A stretch of 8,796 bases of DNA from JBOGFC01 sp050742155 (GTDB taxonomy: Bacteria > Actinomycetota > Acidimicrobiia > Spongiisociales > JALYHC01): the NCBI GenBank assembly GCA_050742155.1, contig JBOGFC010000147.1, forward strand, positions 1 through 8,796. Direction: 5' to 3'. The translations under genes and the position numbers were made by a program. Below the pieces are notes generated by a model. It was given only the letters and a program-made list of their open reading frames with translations, was not told the origin of the DNA and ran no database searches. Shown piece after piece: positions 1-5,373 of the stretch. Position 1 is the first letter of the stretch. Each line of letters begins with the position of its first letter.

Positions 1-196
1 CGGAGTGGGCATGGGTGACCAGCACCGCCACGGGACGCAGGTCCTCTATCGTCTCCCGGATGGCCCGTCGGTGGCTCGGATCGAGCGGGCCGGGGTCGAT
101 CACCAGCGCCTCGTCCACCGAGCCCACGACATACGTATTGGTGCCCGCTCCGGTGAAGGGACCGGGGTTGGGAGCCAGGATCCGGCAGACCCTCAC
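1..196 (-). CDS. MBL-fold metallohydrolase, LACTB2/glyoxalase-II-like (partial, 3' end off window)
   Basis: About 65 N-terminal codons are visible; the rest lies beyond the left edge. The translation begins V-R-V-C-R-I-L-A-P-N-P-G-P-F-T-G-A-G-T-N-T-Y, a pattern typical of the N-terminus of LACTB2-like metallo-beta-lactamase-fold proteins. It continues through VIDPGP to LVTHAHS, the start of the HxHxDH metal-binding motif, right at the window edge. Such proteins are di-zinc hydrolases acting on thioesters, RNA or other substrates; the substrate cannot be told here. The GTG start (194-196) overlaps the TGA of fxsA (193-195) in a GTGA arrangement, so the two genes are probably translationally coupled. 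The start is chosen because the conserved N-terminal motif begins a few residues downstream. Function beyond the fold is not claimed. Confidence 0.8.
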   Translation of the reverse strand, partial: MRVCRILAPNPGPFTGAGTNTYVVGSVDEALVIDPGPLDPSHRRAIRETIEDLRPVAVLVTHAHS

Positions 197-552
197 GAGA
201 GGCGTAGCCGGCGTCGCAGGTAATCACTGCCCCGGCGGATAACCTCTCGACGCACCGGCGGGGCCATCAGCAGGAGCCCCACCGAGTCGGTGATGAATCC
301 GGGGGCGAAGAGGAGAGCCCCGGCCACCAGGACCAGCACGCCCTCCGCCAGCCTCCCGGGAAAGATCCCACGCTGCAGGTCGGCTTGGAAGGCTCGCCAC
401 ACCCCCAGTCCCTGCCGGCTCATCAAGAAGGCGCCGGCCACCCCGGTGGCCACCACCAGGAGCAAAGTGCCCGCCAGGCCGATGCGGGACTCCACCGCCG
501 CCAGCACCGCCAGCTCGGCGATCCCGACGGCGACGAAGACGACTGCCAGCAT
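193..552 (-). CDS. fxsA: FxsA-family inner membrane protein
   Basis: A 119-residue protein, close to the size of the FxsA core. Hydrophobic segments lie at about residues 1-20, 25-44 and 68-100, followed by a strongly basic tail (RREVIRRGSDYLRRRLRLS). The family signature is visible as an AGALLFAPGFITDSVGLLLM-like stretch ending in PPVR. In E. coli, FxsA (YjeG) is a cytoplasmic-membrane protein whose overexpression relieves F-plasmid exclusion of phage T7; its cellular role is otherwise unknown. The ATG is preceded about 10 nt upstream by a purine-rich GAGAGAGGG site. It overlaps the downstream hydrolase gene by 4 bp. No promoter was confidently located. Confidence 0.88.
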   Translation of the reverse strand: MLAVVFVAVGIAELAVLAAVESRIGLAGTLLLVVATGVAGAFLMSRQGLGVWRAFQADLQRGIFPGRLAEGVLVLVAGALLFAPGFITDSVGLLLMAPPVRREVIRRGSDYLRRRLRLS

Positions 553-608
553 TCGCTTCGCCCTCTCTCCCGTTCTGGTCTCGGATTAATGACGCTATAG
601 GGTCAAAA

Positions 609-625
609 GTAGTGGGTCAGTTTGA
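609..625 (+). repeat. Left terminal inverted repeat
   Basis: GTAGTGGGTCAGTTTGA here is matched, as reverse complement, by GTAGCGGGTCAGTTTGA at 2154-2138: 16 of 17 positions, with one C/T difference. The repeat starts about 28 bp before a transposase C-terminal fragment, so it reads naturally as one end of the insertion element that transposase belonged to. Confidence 0.7.
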
Positions 626-652
626 ATCCTCGGGCGGTTGTCTCCTGCTCAC

Positions 653-787
653 GTGAGCCTCCACTACCTCCACTACAACTTCGCCCGTCCCCACAAGAGC
701 CTTGGGAGGGGCGTCACCCCGGCGATGGCAGCCGGCCTCGCCGATTATCCGTGGACCGTGTGGGACATCGCCGCGCTGCTCGATTAG
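653..787 (+). pseudogene. IS1-like DDE transposase, C-terminal fragment
   Basis: This frame reads V-S-L-H-Y-L-H-Y-N-F-A-R-P-H-K-S-L-G, then GVTPAMAAGLADYPWTVWDI and ALLD before TAG (785-787). YNFxRPHxSL followed by TPAMAAG-x-ADxxW is the conserved C-terminal end of a family of IS1-like DDE transposases. The frame is closed by TGA at 623, and only the tail of a protein normally over 250 residues is present, so the 5' part is lost. The left inverted repeat lies immediately upstream, which indicates an internal deletion that joined the IS end to the transposase tail. The stop codon shares TTAG (784-787) with the stop of the convergent methyltransferase. The family assignment is from memory of the motif. 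Confidence 0.7.
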
Positions 788-1476
788 CGGACAAGGTCGA
801 GGGCGAGAACAAACTCCGAGTCGACGCGGGCTGAACCATTGGCACCTTGCCGAAGCCGCGGAGTCTCCACCCTCATGGCATCCACCAACCGAAACCCGAG
901 AAGCAGGAGGGTCTCCGTGTGCCAGGAGGAGACGTACTGCCTCTGCCTTCTCCGAATGTGATCAGAGATGTTCAACACGAGCCGGCCACCATCGTGGAGT
1001 ACTCGCTTCGCTTCCAGCCAAGCTTTCACGTGGAAGTCGCGGTACTCCTCACCCCATTGCAGCCCGCCGGAGTTGTCGTCGTGGAGTTGGCGGCCGAGGT
1101 CATGGGTGTAGGACCGCCGGAGGCTGCTGTCGCGGGCGTTGTGGTGGTCGGCCAGCCGATTGCCGTATGTTGGTGAGGTAACAACGGCGTCGAAGCTCCC
1201 GTCGGCGAACTTGAGGGCGAGAGCATTGCCGACGTGGGTGTCAGGATGAAGGTTGGCCCACTCGGGTTCTAATTCGACTCCAACTGTTTCCAATTCCCAG
1301 GTGACCATCTTCCGCAACTCGTGGACACGGCCAACCCCTGCGAACGGATCGAGCACCCTGCGATGTGCTGGCGCCAGCATGGCAGCCAGAGCCGGAAGAA
1401 TCCGGTCTGAAAACACGGCGGGGTGGGCCACGCCCGTTTCGTAGATCCGCTTGGACGGTCGGTTTGCCATCTCCAC
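784..1476 (-). CDS. DNA methyltransferase (N6-adenine/N4-cytosine type)
   Basis: A 230-residue predicted SAM-dependent amino-methyltransferase. An N-terminal motif-X-like segment (HPAVFSDRILP, residues 18-28) leads into the SAM-binding motif I DPFAGVG (43-49). The acidic strand-2 residue E68 (GVELEP) follows, and then catalytic motif IV TSPTYGNR (100-107; the SPxY core of amino-MTases). The order X-I-IV matches gamma-like enzymes, but no separate target-recognition domain fits in this length. A conserved-looking block (ADHHNARDSSLRRSYTHDLG) follows motif IV. I recall similar compact enzymes in actinobacterial genomes and their phages. GTG at 1476 is the longest start; ATG at 1470, with AGGG 5 nt upstream, is a good alternative. 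The gene follows the nuclease gene with a 1-bp gap, so the two are almost certainly one operon. It could also be an orphan regulatory or anti-restriction methylase. Confidence 0.85.
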   Translation of the reverse strand: MEMANRPSKRIYETGVAHPAVFSDRILPALAAMLAPAHRRVLDPFAGVGRVHELRKMVTWELETVGVELEPEWANLHPDTHVGNALALKFADGSFDAVVTSPTYGNRLADHHNARDSSLRRSYTHDLGRQLHDDNSGGLQWGEEYRDFHVKAWLEAKRVLHDGGRLVLNISDHIRRRQRQYVSSWHTETLLLLGFRLVDAMRVETPRLRQGANGSARVDSEFVLALDLVR

Positions 1477-1477
1477 C

Positions 1478-1912
1478 CTACGCCTGGTCGAGCCTGAGAA
1501 TGGCAGCCTTCAGGTCGCCAAGCTCTAAGACCTCATCGAACAGCCCCGAGGCTACGGCGTCATCGATGAGGTGGGCCGGGTAACTGCTTGGAACGGGCTT
1601 GTGGCTTGTGATCAGGACGTACGGTGGCATCGCTGCGTGAGATTGGTGGAGGTGCCAAGCCGTCGCGACCGCCTTCTTGGCGGTGTCGCTTCGCCGCAAG
1701 CCTGGCCGAACGCCCCTCCATGAACCCTTCGACTCAACCCAAATCTCGCGACCGCCCGGCGTCCTGATCACCAGATCGATCTCCTCGCCCGAAGAGGGAT
1801 CAAGCCGACGCCAGGCAACGATCGCGCAGCCCGCAATCCGAAGAGTGGTTTCGACAGCCTGCTCAAAGCCCCTCCCCTGCTCGCTTGCTGCCCGCTGGAA
1901 GTCGTCAGTCAC
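1478..1912 (-). CDS. Putative PD-(D/E)XK nuclease (candidate restriction endonuclease)
   Basis: A 144-residue protein, not recognised as a named enzyme. It shows the pattern of the PD-(D/E)XK nuclease fold: an N-terminal helix GRGFEQAVETTLR with E17, then EEIDLVI with D46, a short hairpin, and IWVESKG with E60-x-K62. The D-x13-ExK spacing is normal for the fold. A basic region (RPGLRRSDTAKK) and a C-terminal alpha/beta portion follow. It lies directly upstream of, and in the same direction as, the methyltransferase, the usual reason to infer a restriction-modification pair. GTG at 1912 is the only start after the in-frame TAA upstream; GGGG about 3-6 nt before it is a weak ribosome site. Alternatives are a DNA-repair or Holliday-junction-type nuclease of the same fold. 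Fold call is fairly secure; restriction role is inference from context. Confidence 0.65.
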   Translation of the reverse strand: MTDDFQRAASEQGRGFEQAVETTLRIAGCAIVAWRRLDPSSGEEIDLVIRTPGGREIWVESKGSWRGVRPGLRRSDTAKKAVATAWHLHQSHAAMPPYVLITSHKPVPSSYPAHLIDDAVASGLFDEVLELGDLKAAILRLDQA

Positions 1913-1933
1913 GGCCCCAGTACCAGAGCTTAC

Positions 1934-1950
1934 TTACATGAGTGTAATCT
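1934..1950. promoter_or_regulatory. Palindromic site over divergent -10-like elements
   Basis: TTACA (1934-1938), TGAG, TGTAA (1943-1947) is a perfect 5-bp inverted repeat with a 4-nt spacer. On the minus strand it contains TACACT (1946-1941), a good actinobacterial -10 about 28 nt upstream of the nuclease GTG start. On the plus strand TAATCT (1945-1950) is a possible -10 facing the tRNA-Sec-like gene. A symmetric operator lying on a -10 is a common way to autoregulate restriction-modification operons, but no controller protein gene is seen here. The palindrome is seen; the promoter and operator role is inference. Confidence 0.4.
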
Positions 1951-1957
1951 TGTCGAC

Positions 1958-2005
1958 TCCCCCAAGTGAGAACCGGCCCGCGAGTACGGGCCGGTTCTCG
2001 GGGGA
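1958..2005. repeat. Very stable long hairpin upstream of the tRNA-Sec-like gene
   Basis: GAGAACCGGCCCG (1968-1980) pairs perfectly with CGGGCCGGTTCTC (1987-1999) around a 6-nt loop CGAGTA. An outer TCCCCC (1958-1963) can pair with GGGGGA (2000-2005) across a 4-nt bulge on one side only. The structure ends one base before the tRNA 5' end (2007). No T-tract follows on either strand, so it is not a standard terminator, although actinobacterial terminators often lack one. It could be a bidirectional terminator or insulator, a structured 5' leader of the tRNA precursor, or a recombination or transposition hairpin. Confidence 0.6.
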
Positions 2006-2006
2006 C

Positions 2007-2093
2007 GGAGGGTCAACCTGGCCGGTGCCAGGCACCGTGTCAAAAACGGCTGGTCGTTCGTGCGATTGGGATCAATACCCAGGCCCTCCGCCA
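2007..2093 (+). tRNA. selC: tRNA-Sec-like tRNA with apparent CAA anticodon
   Basis: The cloverleaf is as follows. Acceptor GGAGGGTC (2007-2014) pairs with GGCCCTCC (2082-2089), 8 bp with one G-U. Linker AA. D-stem CCTGGC/GCCAGG, 6 bp, with the 4-nt loop CGGT. Anticodon arm ACCGT/ACGGC (A27-C43 mismatched) with loop GTCAAAA (2039-2045). Variable region 2051-2066 folds as GTCGT/GCGAT-like pairs around TCGT. T-stem TGGG/CCCA with loop ATCAATA. Discriminator G (2090), then encoded CCA. The 6-bp D-stem with 4-nt CGGU loop, long acceptor, class-II variable arm and G73 are hallmarks of bacterial tRNA-Sec, and selA starts 102 bp downstream. U33 at 2040 sets the anticodon as CAA (2041-2043), which would read UUG; TCA exists one base earlier but would put G at position 33. 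It may be a recoded tRNA-Sec or a decaying copy. Confidence 0.75.
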
Positions 2094-2101
2094 ATCAACC
2101 A

Positions 2102-2126
2102 GTCGGGAGCCTAGACCGTTCCCGAC
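2102..2126 (+). terminator. Hairpin between tRNA-Sec-like gene and selA
   Basis: GTCGGGA (2102-2108) and TCCCGAC (2120-2126) form a perfect 7-bp stem around an 11-nt loop, 9 nt after the encoded CCA. No T-run follows. It could end the tRNA transcript, mark a processing site, or belong to the subterminal part of the right insertion-element end that begins 12 bp further on. Confidence 0.4.
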
Positions 2127-2137
2127 CTTCCGCCAGA

Positions 2138-2155
2138 TCAAACTGACCCGCTACC
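2138..2155 (-). repeat. Right terminal inverted repeat
   Basis: TCAAACTGACCCGCTACC is the reverse complement of the repeat at 609-625 apart from one base. It ends 39 bp before the selA start, so any selA promoter would lie in or across this element end. GGGCAAAAG follows directly and resembles GGTCAAAAG beside the left repeat. Confidence 0.65.
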
Positions 2156-2194
2156 GGGCAAAAGCCGCTACCAGAACGGAAGTAGGCTGGCCCC

Positions 2195-3547
2195 ATGTCG
2201 GTCCGGCAACTTCCCTCGGTCGATGCGCTGGCCAGATCGCTCTCAGAGGACCTCCCGATGGCTCTCACCGTGGAGGTGGCTCGCTGGGCGGTGGAGGAGG
2301 CCCGGGGCCGCCTCGCCCGCGGAGAGGCGGCCGATCCCCGGGCCCTCGCCGATGCGGAGCTCGCTCACCTGGCGCGACAGCGACCCATCCGGGTCATCAA
2401 CGCCACCGGGGTCCTGCTCCACACCAACTTGGGCCGTGCCCCCCTGGCCGCGCAAGCTGCCCAGGCAGCCCGGGAAGCGGCTACCTCGTATGGGAACCTG
2501 GAGCTCGATCTGACCGAGGGACGGCGGGGCGGAAGGGGCGCCTACCTGCGCCGGTTGCTTCGTGCCCTGACGGGAGCAGAGGACGCGCTGGCCGTCAACA
2601 ACAACGCCGCCGCCCTGTTCCTCACCTTGGCGGCGCTGGCCCGGGATCGCCCGGTGCCGGTCTCCCGAGGCGAGCTGATCGAGATCGGCGGCTCCTTCCG
2701 TCTGCCCGAGCTGATGGCGGCCAGTGGCGCCCGGCTGGTCGAGGTGGGCACCACCAACCGGACCCGTCTCTCCGATTACCAGGCCGCCCTCACCGAGGAC
2801 ACCGCGCTGGTTCTCAAGATCCACGCCTCCAACTACCGGATCGTCGGGTTCTCCGAGTCGGCGGGGGTGCCGGCGCTGGCCGAGCTGGCCCACCGGGCCG
2901 GTCTACCGCTGGTGGTCGATGCCGGGAGCGGGCTGCTCGACGCCGACGTCCCCTGGCTCCCCGGGCCGCCCCCCGGCTGGCTGGCTCAGGAGCCGGGAAT
3001 TCGCCAGCTCTTGGCATCCGGGGCCGACCTGGTGCTCTTCTCCGGAGACAAGTTGCTCGGTGGGCCGCAGGCGGGCATGGCGGTGGGGCGGGCCGACCTG
3101 GTCGGCCGGCTGGCCGGCCATCCGATCGCCCGGGCGGTGCGTTGTGACGGCCCGACCTTGGCCGCCCTGACGGCCACCTTTGAGCTCTATGCGGGCGGGA
3201 AGGGGGCTTTGGTCCCCTTCTGGGCCATGGCCTCAGTCGCCTACGAGGAGCTGGAGGCCCGCGCCAAGACCGTGTTGGCCGACTCCGGCGTGGCCGGCGA
3301 GGTACTCAGGGACGCCTCGGTGGCCGGAGCCGGGTCGGTGCCCGGCACCAGCGTCCCCTCTCCGGTGGTCACCGTCGAATCGGCCGAGCCCGGGTTCGCC
3401 GAACGAGCCTGGCGCTCCCTGCTCTCCGCCGCCCCACCCGTGGTGGCCCGCCGGGAGGAGGGAGCCCTGGTGATCGACTTGCGGGCCGTCCGACCCGAAG
3501 ACGATCCGCACCTCGCCGAGGCGCTGCGGGCGGCATGCCGATCGTAG
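2195..3547 (+). CDS. selA: L-seryl-tRNA(Sec) selenium transferase SelA
   Basis: A PLP enzyme that converts Ser-tRNA(Sec) to Sec-tRNA(Sec) with selenophosphate, in the cytoplasm, as a large ring oligomer in bacteria. The length of 450 residues is near the E. coli SelA size (463). An N-terminal helical tRNA-binding region (residues 1-60) is followed by VINATGVLLHTNLGRAPL, the family signature at the start of the PLP fold. GRRGGRG, VNNNAAA and ELIEIGGSFRLPELM follow, then DAGSGLLD and the PLP-lysine motif SGDKLLGGPQAG with K286. The ATG is preceded by GGAAGTAGG ending 8 nt upstream. It overlaps selB by 13 bp, a typical selAB operon. selD, which makes selenophosphate, is not in the window. There is no sign of decay, so Sec synthesis is expected to be functional. 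Confidence 0.97.
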   Translation: MSVRQLPSVDALARSLSEDLPMALTVEVARWAVEEARGRLARGEAADPRALADAELAHLARQRPIRVINATGVLLHTNLGRAPLAAQAAQAAREAATSYGNLELDLTEGRRGGRGAYLRRLLRALTGAEDALAVNNNAAALFLTLAALARDRPVPVSRGELIEIGGSFRLPELMAASGARLVEVGTTNRTRLSDYQAALTEDTALVLKIHASNYRIVGFSESAGVPALAELAHRAGLPLVVDAGSGLLDADVPWLPGPPPGWLAQEPGIRQLLASGADLVLFSGDKLLGGPQAGMAVGRADLVGRLAGHPIARAVRCDGPTLAALTATFELYAGGKGALVPFWAMASVAYEELEARAKTVLADSGVAGEVLRDASVAGAGSVPGTSVPSPVVTVESAEPGFAERAWRSLLSAAPPVVARREEGALVIDLRAVRPEDDPHLAEALRAACRS

Positions 3548-5373
3548 GGACCGCCGGGCACGTCGATCACGGCAAGTCCACCCTGGTGCAGGCCCTCACC
3601 GGCCGGGACCCCGACCGCTGGGCGGAGGAGAAGCGCCGGGGCCTGACCATCGACCTCGGCTTCGCCTGGACGTCGCTGGCCCGGCAAGAGGAAGTGGGCT
3701 TCGTCGACGTCCCGGGCCACGAGCGGTTCATGAAGAACATGCTGGCGGGGATCGAGGCGATCGACGTGGCCCTGCTGGTGGTGGCGGCCGACGAAGGTTG
3801 GAAGCCGCAGTCGGAGGAGCACCTGGCCGTCCTCGACCTGCTGGAGGTCACTCGGGGAGTGGTGGCGCTCACCAAGGCCGACCGGGTCGATCCCGATCTC
3901 CTCGAGGTGGTGGCCGCCGAAGTGGAGGAACGCCTCGCGGGGACTTCCTTGGCCGGCTCGCCGATCATCCCGGTGGCGGCCCCATCCGGCCGGGGCGTCG
4001 AAGAGGTCCGCTCGGCGCTGGCCCGGGCGGTGGCCGGGTCTCCTGCCCAGCCGGATACCGGACGCCCCCGGCTCTGGGTGGACCGCTCCTTCTCGATCGC
4101 CGGGGCGGGGACGGTCGCGACGGGTACGCTCCTGGGCGGGAGCCTGGGGGTGGGGGACCAGGTGGCCTTATGGCCGGGCGAGCGGATGGCCCGCATCCGG
4201 GGCCTGGAGAGCCACGAGCGGGCCCGCCGGGCCGTGACTCCCGGCAACCGGGTGGCCGTCAACCTGGCCGGCCTGGAGCGGAGCGAGATCGTTCGAGGCT
4301 CGATGCTGGGCCTGACCGGGCAGTGGTCGGAGAGCGACCTGCTGCTGGTGGACGTCACCACGGCCCGCTACCTGCAGGAACCACTCACCGAGCGGGGCGC
4401 CTTCCACCTCCACCTGGGGAGCGGGGCCTGGCCGGTACGAATCCGCCTGGTCGAGGGTCGCCAGCTGCAAGGCACCGGGGCGGCGCTGCTGCGCCTGCCG
4501 GCTCCCCTGCCGGTGGCGATGGGGGATCGTTTCATCCTCAGGGAGGTGGGACGGCGGGCAGTGGTGGGGGGCGGCCGGGTGCTGGATCCGGCTCCCTCGT
4601 CGAGGGTGGGCGCCGCCCGACCGTCCCTTGTCCTCCTGCGGGCCGCCCTGGGGGAACCGGCCGATCGGCGGGCCGCCGCCCTCCTCGAGGTGCGGGGCCG
4701 CGCTTCTCTCGGCGACCTGGCCGCCCACAGTGGAGGAGGGCGACCGGTTGGGGCCCTGGTAGCCGGCCAGACCGCCTTCTCCGAGGAGGCCATCCATACC
4801 GTGACGGAAAGGGCACTCCGCATAACCGAGGAGTTCCACGCCGGCAACCCACTGCGCCCGGGCATTCCCAAGGCCAGCCTGGCCAGCCGCCTGGGACTGG
4901 AGCCGGCGGCGCTCGAGCATCTGGTCGCCGTGAGCGACCGTCTCTTCGACCAAGGCGCCACCATCGCCTCGGCAGAGTTCTCCGGCACCCTGGGCCCGGA
5001 TGAGGAGGACGCCTGGCGGCAAGCCCGCCGACGGCTCATGGAGCACGGGCTCACCGTGCCCCGCGCCGATCAGCTCGGCCTCCACCGGGAGCTGCTGCAC
5101 AACTTGGTCCGTCAAGGCCGCCTGACGCGGGTCTCAGACGACCTCGTCTACCTGCCGGACCAGCTCGACGCCCTGCCCGATGTCCTGCGGGAACTGCCGG
5201 AGCGGTTCACGGTCGCCGAGTTTCGCGATGCCCTCGGCCTCACCCGCAAGTACGCGGTGCCGCTGCTCGAATGGCTGGACGCGGCGGGCGTCACGGTGCG
5301 GGAGGGCGACCTGCGTCGCCTCAGGACACCTGGGCGCGATCCCCGAGGAGCAGGCGCCGCTCCATCTCGGTGA
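3535..5373 (+). CDS. selB: Selenocysteine-specific elongation factor SelB
   Basis: A 612-residue GTPase that delivers Sec-tRNA(Sec) to ribosomes at SECIS-bearing codons. G-domain motifs are in order: GHVDHGKST (G1, residues 8-16), RGLTID with T38 (G2), DVPGHE (G3, 58-63), TKAD (G4, 113-116), and VAAPSG as the G5 region. EF-Tu-like barrel domains II-III follow (FSIAGAGTVATGTLLGG onward), then the SelB-specific C-terminal winged-helix repeats that bind SECIS RNA. The last repeat is recognisable as FRDALGLTRKYAVPLLEWLD with VREGDLRRL. Length matches E. coli SelB (614). The start codon lies inside the end of selA (13-bp overlap), so expression is coupled. The last 53 bp overlap the convergent whiB gene, and the SelB tail encoded there (GRDPRGAGAAPSR) looks unstructured. 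Confidence 0.97.
   Translation: MPIVGTAGHVDHGKSTLVQALTGRDPDRWAEEKRRGLTIDLGFAWTSLARQEEVGFVDVPGHERFMKNMLAGIEAIDVALLVVAADEGWKPQSEEHLAVLDLLEVTRGVVALTKADRVDPDLLEVVAAEVEERLAGTSLAGSPIIPVAAPSGRGVEEVRSALARAVAGSPAQPDTGRPRLWVDRSFSIAGAGTVATGTLLGGSLGVGDQVALWPGERMARIRGLESHERARRAVTPGNRVAVNLAGLERSEIVRGSMLGLTGQWSESDLLLVDVTTARYLQEPLTERGAFHLHLGSGAWPVRIRLVEGRQLQGTGAALLRLPAPLPVAMGDRFILREVGRRAVVGGGRVLDPAPSSRVGAARPSLVLLRAALGEPADRRAAALLEVRGRASLGDLAAHSGGGRPVGALVAGQTAFSEEAIHTVTERALRITEEFHAGNPLRPGIPKASLASRLGLEPAALEHLVAVSDRLFDQGATIASAEFSGTLGPDEEDAWRQARRRLMEHGLTVPRADQLGLHRELLHNLVRQGRLTRVSDDLVYLPDQLDALPDVLRELPERFTVAEFRDALGLTRKYAVPLLEWLDAAGVTVREGDLRRLRTPGRDPRGAGAAPSR

Larger units (their letters stand above)
609..2155. mobile_element. 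IR-bounded remnant element carrying a methyltransferase/nuclease pair
   Basis: Two near-identical 17-bp inverted repeats enclose about 1.5 kb. Inside are the last 45 codons of an IS1-like transposase, a convergently placed methyltransferase and nuclease gene pair, and a tRNA-Sec-like gene 45 bp from the right end. Outside, GGTCAAAAG (601-609) and GGGCAAAAG (2156-2164) form an imperfect direct repeat resembling a target duplication. The transposase lacks its N-terminus and DDE core, so the unit is not autonomous. It may be one decayed transposon with passengers, or two scars of the same element type at separate insertion points. The tRNA may be older resident DNA. The repeats are seen; the single-element reading is inference. 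Confidence 0.45.

Noticed and set aside
702..1181. Plus-strand open frame opposite the methyltransferase
   Set aside because: Arginine- and glycine-rich translation without domains; the minus-strand frame holds clear methyltransferase motifs.
2040..2042. TCA anticodon in the tRNA-Sec-like gene
   Set aside because: Placing TCA at 34-36 puts G at the invariant U33 position and breaks the 7-nt loop closed by T-A and G-C pairs; kept only as a less likely reading.
1677..2114. Plus-strand open frame across the nuclease gene and the tRNA
   Set aside because: It runs through the hairpin and the tRNA-Sec-like gene and has no recognisable content; the minus-strand nuclease motifs explain the region.
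1966..3147. Long plus-strand frame overlapping selA
   Set aside because: A low-complexity Gly/Arg/Pro translation, typical of an alternative frame in GC-rich DNA; selA in the other frame has full family motifs.
3798..5115. Long frames on both strands across selB
   Set aside because: Shadows of selB codon bias; no motifs or ribosome sites.
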